This document shows positions 10,400-20,103 of a DNA stretch of 64,000 nucleotides, in pieces. The stretch spans positions 1 to 64,000 of the forward strand of contig CAMPDV010001939.1 of assembly GCA_946699065.1 (NCBI GenBank), given 5' to 3'. The notes below the pieces were generated by a model. That model saw nothing but the letters and a program-made list of their open reading frames with translations. It had not been told where the DNA came from and searched no databases. Origin of the DNA: Loxodes magnus. Its lineage: Eukaryota; Ciliophora; Karyorelictea; Loxodida; Loxodidae. Every line of letters starts with the position of its first letter. Position 1 is the stretch's first letter. The translations under genes were made by a program, and so were the position numbers.

Positions 10400-12213
10400 A
10401 TTTTTTCACCTTTTTATCTTAAAAATTATGCAAATTTTCCATTTTAGAAGTTATATCTTTTTATCCTTTCCTCAATATCCAAATTAAATAATAGATTACA
10501 TTATTTAAGGTTTAATTTCTCTTAGTTTAAATGAGCATCTCTCCAGTTTCTCTTACGTAATTTTATTAAATCTACTGATTAAGAATCTATAAGTGGAGAG
10601 TAATCATTTTTTAATATGAAATTGGGAGTATCTAAAGTTAAATTTGAGTTCTCTCCCAAGAATTCAAAAAAATAAGTGGTTTGTGTTGCTACATCTCATT
10701 TTAATGCTTTTTAAAATTACTGAATCTATGAATTCATTTTATTTTTTTAAGGCTCTGATAATTCAGCATAGACATTCAACTTTAGTTCAATCTAATGGTC
10801 ATACTCCTTAATTAATTAAATATATTCAGTGTTCAAAATATTGTAAACCTATTATTATTTCATATTATTTTACTTCAATTGTTATAATTCCTAATAAGAA
10901 TGATTTAGATGCTATTCCGTAATATTAGTCATTGTTTCACGATTATATACAAACTTTTTTGATGTTTAAATTTATTTGTTGAATTATTAATTTGTTGGAG
11001 TTTAACTATAATTTTCTAAAGTTCTCTTATTATTCTGATCAGTTTCTATTAATCAGTTTATTATAATTTTATATGCCCTTCTTAAAGAGTTTAAGTTTGA
11101 TTATCATTTTATTCTTTGAAATAATTTCTTAATTAATTGGTATAGAATTAAACTATATTTTAAATCTCATTTTCTTTTTAAAAGAATAAGTTCTTTATAT
11201 TATTTTTATGTTATTATATCTACATTTAATAAGCAGAGATTTATTAGTTTTTCTGTTTAAACTATTCTTCCTAATCTTGCTTAAATTCTAAAATTTAATT
11301 TTTTAATTCATAGCATTAGATACCTAATGATTAGATATGAGCTTACTATATTGAGACTTTGTTAATAGCTTCATTAAGATAAATTTATTAACTTATTTTT
11401 ATGAATTTATCTCTTAAATCTATAACTATTATCATATTTGCAATAAGTCCAAATCTTTTATTTACTAATTTTATAAAATATTTTATTCCTGCAGGCAATT
11501 AAAATCTTATTTGGTGTATATTTGATTATAAAGTAAGTTTTTTTAAATGGATAGATTATTTCTAAACTATTCCGTTTTAATTATTTGCTAATTAGCATGA
11601 ATTTCAGTTTATATTGCTTTATTTAATTATTAGTCTTATTGAATCAAACTACAAGTTTAATTTTTTTAATTATTCGCTATTATAAATATCCTATTCAATC
11701 TAACTTGAATACTGAGGATTCTTTATGGTTAAATCTAATATATCTTATGAATTTAAGTTTGAATTTTAAAGATTTTAAAGATTCATGACATCTAAATCTA
11801 AAATATTCTTTTAATTAATTTTAGATTAATCTTTTAACCGCCAATAAAAAGGGTTAATCTTTCTTTTTCGATTGTTATAAGGCCTTTATTTTATTCTATT
11901 CGCTATATTATTCAAGATTTTTATTTTTTCATCAATTTTTTTTAGATTTGCAAAGCATCTTAAGTGGTATTTTAATATAGCAATTTAGATTTATTTCTCT
12001 AACTTTTTCTAAAGTTGATTCTAAATTTTTCTTAATCTGAATTAATTTTTATTTAGTAAAAGGTTCTAAATCCCCTAAACTTAGTGTAGGTCTTTCCACT
12101 ATTTTTCCAATTTTTCTTTCAATTTGACCTGTTTTAAGTGAAGCTTTCTATCATTCAAGAAAATTAGTGATTGTATTTTTCTCTTAATTAAAGAAAGATT
12201 CTTGTTTTTCCAT
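10400..12213 (-). pseudogene. LINE ORF1-like coiled-coil protein
   Basis: It starts at ATG 12213 (MEKQESFFNQEKNTITNFLE). The first 70 residues are charged, and long Gln/Lys/Leu helical stretches follow. The best-preserved part lies at about 10,430-10,960 on the minus strand, reading ELQQLKQNNMKQQQVYN and further DVATQTTYFFEFLGENSNL and RKRNWRDAHLNQEKLNL. The position upstream of the endonuclease and the coiled-coil character fit a LINE ORF1 protein. No zinc knuckle was seen. Frame changes occur in the middle, where the sequence is AT-rich. Confidence 0.5.
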
Positions 12214-12239
12214 TTTTTTCTCTTTATATTATAAATTAT

Positions 12240-12559
12240 AAATCGTTTTAGTCCTCACCAACAGCTCCTGATAGTATCAATGTGTTTAAGTTAATTTATT
12301 CTATAAAAGTAGTAATTTACTCAGTCTTTTTATATCTATTTCTTATTCTTAAAATTTATTATTTTAATGTTATAGCCTTTCTTGATATTTGTGTCTGAGT
12401 TGATAATACAGATATTTTGAAAATATGCAAGTGTTATAATATTGGAGTATATTTCGTATTTGACTATCCCAAATTTCTAAAATAGTTAGCTATTTTTATA
12501 GACTTTTCTTAGCAGTTTCCTAAGATAAAGAATTTAAATGATTTTTGTTCACTAAGCAT
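12240..12559 (-). pseudogene. kelch protein E, truncated by the LINE
   Basis: From an ATG at 12559 the region matches the N-terminus of kelch A and B: ILYLRKLLRKVYK, then FQKFGIVKYEIYSNIITLAYFQN, and the first blade LILSGAVGEDQND. The start codon and the conserved segment are in different frames, and another shift precedes the blade. Similarity stops at about 12,240, close to the first ATG of the LINE at 12213. No remaining blades are found beyond the LINE at 7.6-8.0 kb, so the rest is probably deleted. Confidence 0.5.
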
Positions 12560-12851
12560 TTAAATTAATTTTATTTATTCCTTTATAAATAAATACTGAT
12601 GCAGTTTAATTATTAAAGCAGTTACTTATAAAGTTCTCTATTTATAATTTTATTTCTTATTGTCTATCTTAATATTTTTTTCTTTTCTATATGAATGAAG
12701 TAGAGTCTTGATAGTTACTATAATCACTTCTTTTCATTAAATCTAGAAATAAAATGTGCTTTATGTCGGAGATTATTTACAAACTAAGCTTTATTATAAA
12801 GCTAGGTTAAAGCATTACCTTTATCTCACTAAAATGAAAATTAAACTTATA

Positions 12852-12872
12852 AGGAGGCACAAAATATTAATT
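12852..12872 (+). repeat. 21-bp target-site duplication, left copy
   Basis: A 21-bp stretch starting AGGAGGCACAAAATATTA is repeated perfectly at 13174-13194 and flanks a GC-rich insertion. Confidence 0.8.
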
Positions 12873-13173
12873 TTAACTTAAAGAGTTTTGGACTGTAACT
12901 TCTTGCAGTTTAACGACCCAAACACTCACTTCATGAGATAACGGGGATATCCTGTTGCTTTCGAAAAGCAGCTGCCAGGGAGCTCCATCGCTATGGGCAG
13001 CCAGGCTTCAAGCCCCTACCAGGAGTGGATAATCAAAAGGAAGGCGTTCCCTTGCAAAGGTTGACTTTGACCAGGGATTTTCTCAGCGACAGGAAAGGAA
13101 CTTGTTCCTAGCCATAAAACCAGAAAGTATGATTCAGAAGGTCAATCTCAACTCCCACCATCTTTTTAATTAT
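12873..13173 (-). mobile_element. GC-rich 301-bp SINE-like retroposon
   Basis: This 301-bp island has strikingly higher G+C than anything around it and is flanked by a perfect 21-bp direct repeat, the signature of target-primed insertion. Read on the minus strand it opens with AAAAAGATGGTGGGAG, resembling the start of the gag-like retroposons (ATGGTNGAAGG). It ends in a potential hairpin (TTTGG/CCAAA with an inner ACTG/CAGT, about 12,885-12,925). A TGGCTAGGAAC stretch and GGCTTGAAGCC loosely resemble pol III A and B boxes. No long protein domain is recognised. A non-autonomous SINE or an internally deleted relative of the gag-only elements are both possible. Confidence 0.7.
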
Positions 13174-13194
13174 AGGAGGCACAAAATATTAATT
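13174..13194 (+). repeat. 21-bp target-site duplication, right copy
   Basis: Perfect copy of 12852-12872. Confidence 0.8.
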
Positions 13195-14673
13195 GAGAGA
13201 TTTAATTAGTCTTAGCTTGGAATTACTAAAAGATAAACTAATATGTGAATAAAATAGCTGCTTTGAGTTAGGAATTTTATAATTAAAACTCAAAATCTAA
13301 TTTAGATAAGATAGAGTAATAGCTTGAACTAACAAAGCAATAAATATGCTAAATCTTTTTTTTTGTAAAATGAAAATAATAAAAGATCTAAATTCTTTAA
13401 GATATTTAAATTATAAATAATTCTCATGTGGAGATAAAGGTAAATAGGTATTTTTACTTTAATAGTCATATACAGAAATACTATCTTTAAATATTTTTTA
13501 CGAAATTTGCTCTATTTTTTTAGCTTAGAAATATTGCAGATAGTTTTTCATTAAGATAGTAAAGTAGATTATCCTTTTAAAAGCTTCTTTACTTTATTTT
13601 TCATAGAAAGATAAATCTTTAAATAGTCTTAGAACACTTTGATATATTTTATAATTAATTTATTTTTGAAGGTATTAAATCTTACCAGAGAACTATTTTA
13701 ATCCCTTTCATTTTATTAGCTTCTTTTTCTTAATTGAATAATGGCATCAGTTAGAATATTTTAAGTATTTATTTAATTTTTATTATGAATTATTAATTTA
13801 ATTTTCTTATAAAAGTGGTTTATTCAGCTATGCGTTGCTTTTAAATTATTTATCTTTTTATAGAGATAACTAAGTTTTTACTATTTAAAAATCCTTTATC
13901 TCATATTTATGTTTCATATAACTTAGAGATATAGTGCTATTTTAAATAATTTTATTTATTAATGAGCTATAATTTGTTCTGCAATATTTTCTCATTACAT
14001 ATTTATAATTTAATACTTACTTAATTTTTTACACTTTAGTCAATTTTGAATTTCGTAATGATATTTCTTAGGTTTGATAAATTAAGTTTTTAACTGGAGT
14101 TTCAATTAAATTACACAGCTTTCCCTTCTCTTTCCAGTTGGATAGTTAATTAGCTTTTCAAAAAGGTTTATTATTTAATTTAGTTCTTTTAAACTGTTAA
14201 TAGTCTTTTAGAGCATCATAATATAGCTAATACATATTACTATTCTCTACTTTTATCCTATTGAACATGATCTTTCAAGTATCTGCTTTAAGTTATCAAA
14301 TTTCTAGAATTTCTACTTATAAGCTTATTTATTTTTATGCTTGCCAAAGTTCTAAATTTAGAAATTTAGTTAATACAAGGATAGGATGACGAAACTTCAT
14401 AAATATTTCATTAATAAAGTAAAAATTGAAAAGGACTATAAAGAGTCTACTTCTCCAAAATACAAACAGGAAATTGAGTTCTACAACTGAGACTATTAGT
14501 AACTCATAGATATTACTGCAAGCAATCTAATAACTAAGTCTAAAATGTTTCTATTTTAAATTTGACTAACTAAAGATTCTTATTACCATATACCTTTGAC
14601 TATTTATATGCAGCTAACTAAATCTATTTTATGTTCTCTTTCCTAGTTCCCAGTCTTTAATACATTTGGACAT
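13195..14673 (-). CDS. hypothetical helical protein, tail interrupted by SINE-like insertion
   Basis: From ATG 14673 (MSKCIKDWELGKRTQNRF) one minus-strand frame stays protein-like for about 490 codons. Features are a hydrophobic stretch near residues 65-95 (LLIVSVVELNFLFVFW, LFIVLFNFYF), then a long Lys/Gln/Leu helical region (for example YYDALKDYQQFKRTKLNNK). Trp occurs at TGA. The frame runs without a stop into the SINE-like insertion. If the insertion and one repeat are removed in silico, the same frame continues to about 12,560, just upstream of kelch E, so the insertion probably landed in this gene or its 3' end. No family is recognised. Confidence 0.5.
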
Positions 14674-14839
14674 TTTGGGATTTTATTATTTTGCTTATTT
14701 CTAGTTGATAAATTATGCAAGTATTGAAAACTTCTCTATTTTTCTTTAGAATTGAAATATTTTAATTACCCAGGAATTTGAATTATGATGTTAAATCTAT
14801 AAAATTTTACAGCGTATTGGATAGTTTTAGTATAGTTAG

Positions 14840-15545
14840 GGTCAAAATGAAAGTTATTTGATGAAAAATTAAGATGAAAAGAGTTTTATTGGGAAGATCT
14901 TTTAAGAGTTAATTTTACTATTTCATAAGCAGTATATATACAGTCTGATTCTCATATATATAAGCTTAGTTTGTATTTGAGAATATGAGATTAAATTATT
15001 ATTTTGTAAGATTTAGTAACTTTTCATAAGGAAGACTGAATGGCTCTTTAAAAAATGAGCTATTTAAATGATTTGCTGGAAATTGAGAGTCAATGCTAAG
15101 TCTTAAGTAAATACATCCAAAAATATGAAGTGATTTACCTTAAGGCTTCTAATAAATTTTTAAAGTTTATAGAATGAGCTATGAGGTAATGAGATATTAA
15201 ATTTGGTTGAAGTAAAGTAAAACTGAATACGAAATGGATTTGAAGGAATATCTAAAGAAAAGTTTCTTAAAATTATTTATATACCAAAGAAAAAATCATC
15301 TTTAGTAACTTTATCTAAGCTAATAAAGGACACTATTTTAGATTATCTGAAATTAAATTAGAAAGTTAAAACTAATAAATAGGATAAGCAAAGACTAATA
15401 ACTAACATATTTAAAAGAAATTGAAGAAAGTTCAATTTCTGAATGAAAAATAAGAGAAGTTCAGGTACTAATTTTCTTTGAGATACTGTAGAAAAAGATA
15501 AAATAAAAGAATTTAAGCAGATTTATAGAAATTAAAGATATGTAG
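14840..15545 (+). other. probable coding stretch, frame unresolved
   Basis: Between the divergent gene at 14,673 and the RING-UBL gene, the plus strand has protein-like composition in two alternative frames. One includes KNELFKWFAGNWESMLSLK (about 15,050), another EGISKEKFLKIIYIPKKKSS (about 15,250). A frameshifted or intron-containing gene is likely, but I cannot define it. Confidence 0.3.
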
Positions 15546-15715
15546 TTCTTATATTAATAATACTAAAATTTCATGTAATTATATATTTTATTAAAATTAT
15601 TATATAAAATTATTCTTTTATCTACGTATTTTTTTAATTTCATAGTATTGTTTAAAGTATACTTAAGTGGTTTTTTGTTTATAAGGATTTATTTTCTAAA
15701 AAATAATAATTTAAA

Positions 15716-16732
15716 ATGTCCTAGATTGCTTAATGTCAATCTTGCAAAGGAATCTTCGACGGAAAGGAAAGGCTTCCCATGTTTTTGCCATGTTAGCATA
15801 ACATATGTGCAATCTGTACTTATAATTAATTTTTAAGCAGCAAAAGTATCGAATGTGCAAACTGTCAGCAAGTTCATATGATCCATCCTTCGAGATTGTA
15901 AGAAGACAGTTAGTTACTTAAGCATCTTGAGTAAAAGAGTGTCGTGGAAAGGGTAGCATTATTGGAGAATTAATCTTCGAAATTACGTTAAGCTTATGTT
16001 TTATTGACTAAGGTCTAATTTAATTTCATCTAGTAGTTAATCAAGCATGTAAGCAGTTATGTTTTTAAGGACAACATCGTCTTATAAAGGTAGTTGGTTT
16101 AGTGGGATAAGTAAATCTAACAGTAGTTAAGGTTCTTTAAAATCTAGAAATAGATGATGGATAAGAGCAATAACTAGTAGTAGTAGTATGATTATTAGGG
16201 TTTAGATATTTCTAAGTATGAGCCATAAGTAATGAAATTAGTAACTGATGCTTAAAGGATCATCTAGTAGAATATTTAGGCATCGGTTAAGGTTTATGAG
16301 GAGTTAGACAATTACAAGTTAAATCAAGTGTAAATACTTTAGGAAAATGGCCATTTGAAGAATGAGATATAAAATTTGAGTAACTAAGTCTATAATCTGT
16401 AATAGTAGTTATCTTCACAACAAGACTAGTTAAAATAACTGTTTTAAAAAACACCACACAAAGATCCTAAACCAATTTATTAACCTCAAAATATTCCTTA
16501 GTAGGCAATACTTTAGGATATCTAGATAACCATAGTATCGCCAAACAATAAGACATTATAGCTCTAGGTCAAATAAGAGACTACGATAAAGTAGATAAAA
16601 GAATAAATCTAAAATTAAACTTAGTTATACGCATATACTCTCAACATCTTAAAGAACAACAATAAACTGTAGGACACTTAAACTATATCGAGTTTATAAC
16701 TTGTCAATGGGGAAAGGCTTCAAATGAAGTGA
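15716..16732 (+). CDS. RING finger, coiled-coil, ubiquitin-like domain protein
   Basis: An intact 338-residue ORF from ATG 15716 to TGA 16730-16732. Residues 7-50 form a complete C3HC4 RING finger (C7, C10, C26, H28, C31, C34, C47, C50; CX2C-X15-CXHX2CX2C-X12-CX2C), the module that recruits E2 enzymes in ubiquitin ligases. Residues about 60-250 are Gln/Leu/Lys-rich and predicted coiled coil. Residues about 268-338 read as a ubiquitin-like fold (ITIVSPNNKTLQLQVKQ, TIKQIKEQI, LQDTQTISSLQLVNGERLQ). A RING with a C-terminal UBL on one chain suggests an E3-like factor that binds ubiquitin receptors or the proteasome (inference). UAA/UAG are Gln throughout. The first bases of the intron-like array lie 38 bp beyond the stop. 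Confidence 0.85.
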
Positions 16733-16770
16733 AGTAAGATTAATAGTTAAATGTTTAATTAAAGAAGAGG

Positions 16771-17407
16771 GTAAGTTATTTTATAAATAATTTAGGAGGT
16801 ATGACATATTTTAAAAATTTTATTTATAGGTAAGTTAGGCATTTAATATTCTTTAAAACTTATAGCAAGTAAGTTAAACATTTAATATTCTTTAAAACTT
16901 ATAGTATGTAAGCTAAGCATTTACTATTCTTTAAAACTTATAGAATGTAAGTTAAGCCTTTAATATTCTTTATAACTATAGGGGGTAAGTTAAACATTTA
17001 ATATTCTTTAAAACTTATAGTCTGTAAGTTAAACTTTAAATATTTTTTAAAACTATAGATGGTAAACATTTAATATTATTTAAAACTATAGAAGGTAAGT
17101 ACTTAATATTATTTAAAACTATAGGCTGTAAGTATTTATCATTCTTAAAACATATAGTTGGTAAGCTACTTTTTAAGTTTCCATTAAGATCGTAATTTTT
17201 TATTATATTGATAGTATGTAAGAGGTATTTATAGTTCTCTCTTTAGATGGTAACAACTATTTTTTATATTACCTTAATTAGAAGGTAATATTTAATAATT
17301 ATTATTGCTTATAGAATGTATGTGTATTTGTTAAAAGTATTAATAAGGGGGTAAGTTGCAATTTATTAGTGATATAGGACGTGAGAATCAATTTTACATA
17401 GTTATAG
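16771..17407 (+). repeat. array of tiny intron-like units with 3-bp spacers
   Basis: Sixteen or seventeen consecutive segments begin with GT (mostly GTAAG) and end with AG (mostly TATAG), and each pair is separated by exactly three bases. Segments run 16771-16795, 16799-16865 (possibly two fused units), 16869-16904, 16908-16943, 16947-16981, 16985-17020, 17024-17058, 17062-17091, 17095-17124, 17128-17157, 17161-17214, 17218-17246, 17250-17281, 17285-17314, 17318-17347, 17351-17377 and 17381-17401 or -17407. Units 3-7 (35-36 bp) and 8-10 (30 bp) are similar in sequence, but later ones are unrelated while keeping the GT...AG ends and 3-bp gap. The final segment is followed in phase by TGA at 17408-17410. 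Splicing is inferred, not shown. An ordinary 33-39-bp tandem repeat is the alternative for the first half only. Confidence 0.7.
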
Positions 17408-17564
17408 TGATAAATTGGTGAGAGAATGAATGACTTTATATACTTTATTTAAATCTCTACTTAATTTAAAAAATAAAAAAGTATATCTCAATATGTTTGC
17501 CTTTATTCAAAAGAGTATTACAAGTATTAATGACCAATTATATTTTATGTAAAGTAAATAAAAA

Positions 17565-17579
17565 TATAATATGATTATA
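17565..17579 (+). repeat. target-site duplication, left copy (retroposon 2)
   Basis: TATAATATGATTATA, identical to 18523-18537. Confidence 0.7.
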
Positions 17580-18522
17580 GATTAATATTAAGTTTGGCGA
17601 TCTTGGAGGAATTTCACCTCTTCCCGCCGATAACCGGATTGCTCCGGGATTAAGTCAAAAAGTTTAAAAACTTCTCCTCTCACATCCACTTGATCTTGTT
17701 ATCGCTAGTTCCATCTTCAGTTTCATGAAAGTTTCTTCTTATAAATAGTTCCAATTTCCGTCATTCATAGTCTTTCTTTTATTCTCCTCTGCTGCAATTG
17801 TCTAACCTTTCTTTTCTGTGTTTCTTTCTCTATTTTTCCCAGTATAGGTTCTTGAAGCTCAGGATTTCCTTGCATTTTCTTCAGAAGCATTGCTCCGAGT
17901 CGCAATAATAGCATCTTTTTACAACCTTGATTGGTTTGGTCTTCTTCAATTTCTTGTCAATTTCTTCAATCAACATAGCGTCGCCTTTCTGCTCATTTAG
18001 TTTCTCTTCTATTCTCTCAAGTCTGTTGTCCAATTAAGTCTGTTTTTAATGCTAATTCTGGGATTAGCTAGTTTAATCCTACGATATATTCCAGAAAACA
18101 CTCAGTTCTCGTTCTTAAGACATAAATCTTGACTCTATTCCTTGAGCTAGGTCAAGCTTTTCCATTAATTTTTCATTGTCTTTCTTGAGTTTCCTAACAT
18201 CTTCCTTGAGGTTTAGCACTACTCTGATGAGTTATTCCATGCTCATTTGGCCAGAAGGATTGAATTCCGTCACCTCCTGGTGGAGAGCAGACTTCATCTG
18301 CTTTCTCAGTTTCTAAGCTGAGATTGGAGTATCTATATGGGCTGTCTTCAATACTAGCTTCCACTCTTCTTGTTAAATTCCAGGTCGTTAGTTCAGTATG
18401 GATTAGGGTTAAGATAGAGGAGATTATTAAGTCTTGGTTTCCTGCTTCCTCCCTTTATTTTTGGCTTAGGAAGAGGTAGTATAGAAGCCTGATTTGAAAC
18501 CTTCCACGATTTTTTTTATAAG
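17580..18522 (-). mobile_element. gag-only retroposon, copy 2
   Basis: A 943-bp insertion flanked by a perfect 15-bp direct repeat, in minus orientation. It carries one gag-like ORF, has elevated G+C, and ends in a GC-rich imperfect hairpin near 17,594-17,634 (GGCGATC and AGG arms facing CCT and GCCGAT). Same size class and same 5' opening as copies 1 and 3. It separates the intron-like array from the T-rich tract at 18,538. Confidence 0.75.
17680..18507 (-). CDS. gag-like protein, zinc-knuckle type
   Basis: One frame of 275 codons from GTG 18507 to TGA 17680-17682. The expected ATG is ATC here, so initiation is doubtful. Residues about 100-130 form a coiled coil (MSMEQLIRVVLNLKEDVRKL), followed by a second helical segment (DNRLERIEEKLNEQKGD). 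A knuckle-like motif reads CYYCDSEQCFWRKC: CX2CX4CX4C, with Cys where His is normal. A basic tail follows. Gag-like nucleic-acid-binding structural protein is the best reading. The length agrees with copy 1 (about 290 codons). Loss of the start ATG and of the knuckle His suggests an inactive copy. Confidence 0.6.
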
Positions 18523-18537
18523 TATAATATGATTATA
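18523..18537 (+). repeat. target-site duplication, right copy (retroposon 2)
   Basis: Identical to 17565-17579. Confidence 0.7.
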
Positions 18538-19190
18538 TTTTAATTTAATTATCTTTTGAATATACTTTATTATTTTATTCTTTTTAGTTTGCTATTAGAA
18601 TATATAAGTTTCATAATTATGGTGTGTATGTATTTTATATTATGTTTTAAGTTTTAGTTTGGAATTAATGTATATAATAAAATTAATGCTATTTATTAGT
18701 AGTTTTATAGTAAAAAGTGATATTTAAAGTAAGTTTAGATTTTGTTTATTTATTCTATTTAAGAAAATAATATCTTGTATTTAAGGTTAAGTGTTATATT
18801 GTTATATTGCAATATATAGTTTAATAGATTTTATAGTTAAGATGGTTTTTAAAAAAATGTAATTAATTTAATCTAGGTAAGAGTAAATTTAAGATGTAAT
18901 ATTTGTGAGAGTATACTAAAATGTAATAAGTGTAAAATATTTAGTTTAGTTTAAGTTTTAGTATTTAAGTAAAAAGGATACTTTATTATTATTTTTGATT
19001 ATTTTATTAGGAAGTTATAATTATTGCTGATTCTTTTAATTTGTTCTGGTATTTAGTTTTGATATTCTTTTAGGTATAGTTTGATAAGTGTGGAGTTATT
19101 AATTAAAATAGTAAGTATTTTTTATGTTTCTAAATTATTTGAGTTAATTATTTTTATTTAAATTAGTTTATAATTATAGTATAGTAAAAG
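18538..19190 (+). other. T-rich non-coding tract with many TTTAG and TTTAAG ends
   Basis: This tract continues the sequence interrupted by retroposon 2. No protein-like frame is evident. It is rich in TTTAG/TTTAAG tetramers and a few GTAAG starts (for example near 18,877 CTAGGTAAG). It could be a decayed extension of the intron-like array at 16.8-17.4 kb, but the strict 3-bp spacing is not kept. Confidence 0.3.
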
Positions 19191-19202
19191 AGATTTAAAA
19201 GG
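19191..19202 (+). repeat. target-site duplication, left copy (retroposon 3)
   Basis: AGATTTAAAAGG, identical to 20092-20103. Only 12 bp and AT-rich, so less certain than the others. Confidence 0.5.
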
Positions 19203-20091
19203 TAAAAGATTTCTAAAAGATTAATTTAAGAGCAAAAAGGTTTAATAATAATAATAATATACTTAATTATAAAGTGTTTGTGGCTATGAGGTATTTCAGC
19301 CTCATTTCCACTGACATCTAGTGATCGCTCCTGGATGCTTAAAATAAAAATTTGGGTCATCCAGTTTTTTCGGAGTTCTGGAACTCGAATAGAAAATTCT
19401 TCTTCTGTATATTCTTCCTTCCATCGTCACGTAATTTTTGTTAATTCTTTTCAGACTTCTTCGCTGTTTCTTTTCATCTTTTCCTTGTATATCTTGCAAC
19501 TATTTAATCTATGGATTCTTGATTAACATAGGTAATATCTCTTGAAAATCCTTCTAATATTGGTCAGTTCTATTTGCCTATCGTCTTCTACTTCCATTTT
19601 TTATTTCTTAGATTAGAGGCTCTATTCTTTTTTGTCCAAGTTACTATACTTCGATTTCCTATTTGACTAATCTTTCTTCAGTATTTTAACTTTTTCTAAT
19701 AATTTTTTGTTTTCTTATCTTAATATTTTTACTTCTTCTTACAGAATATGTACTGATTTCAAAAGACTTTCAATTAATAATTATTCTTCATTTATCTATT
19801 TTTGCATTGTTTTTGGATTCTCTTATTTCCTATAGTTACTTGGTCTCAGTTTAGGAAGAAAGTAAATATTTTATTATTAGTTTTATTCTGTTTATGCTTA
19901 TTTAAGTTCTTATTTTATTTAAGATTTTCTTAAATTTTCAATTATTGGAGGTTATTAAGATTAAGAAGATTATTATTTTATTAAAGAAGCCGTGATGGAT
20001 GAAGAATTAGAAGTCTCTGGTTTTTGCTCCTTTATCTATGGAACCTGCAAAAAACCTCCTTGAGACCTTCTGCATTTTTTTACTAGTAAAA
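19203..20091 (-). mobile_element. gag-only retroposon, copy 3
   Basis: An 889-bp minus-strand unit between 12-bp direct repeats. Its ORF opens at ATG 20075 (MQKVSRRFFAGSI), homologous in position to copies 1 and 2. A coiled-coil core starts near 19,807 (MQKQINEEQLLIESLLKSV) in another frame, so there is a frameshift. A degenerate knuckle reads YYLCQSRIHRLNSC, with the first Cys replaced by Tyr. The 3' end carries an imperfect hairpin (GTGGCTATGAGG facing CCTCATTTCCAC, 19,279-19,316). Confidence 0.65.
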
Positions 20092-20103
20092 AGATTTAAA
20101 AGG
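20092..20103 (+). repeat. target-site duplication, right copy (retroposon 3)
   Basis: Identical to 19191-19202. Confidence 0.5.

Larger units (their letters stand above)
7980..12213 (-). mobile_element. non-LTR retrotransposon (LINE), decayed
   Basis: A minus-strand unit with a coiled-coil ORF1-like region (12,213 to about 10,400) followed by an apurinic endonuclease and reverse transcriptase region (about 10,195 to 8,000). This order is typical of L1-type LINEs. Its 5' end abuts a kelch gene that stops abruptly at about 12,240. Endonuclease and RT motifs are readable but broken by frameshifts, and the catalytic RT box looks damaged. No target-site duplication was found by eye. Confidence 0.7.

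Noticed and set aside
12873..13173. Bacterial contamination or horizontal transfer, because of the sudden G+C rise.
   Set aside because: The perfect 21-bp flanking duplication and the start shared with local retroposons point to a mobile insertion instead.
16825..17180. CRISPR-like array (regular short repeats with short spacers).
   Set aside because: The gaps are only 3 bp, the repeats degrade along the array, and the whole context is eukaryotic with GT...AG borders.
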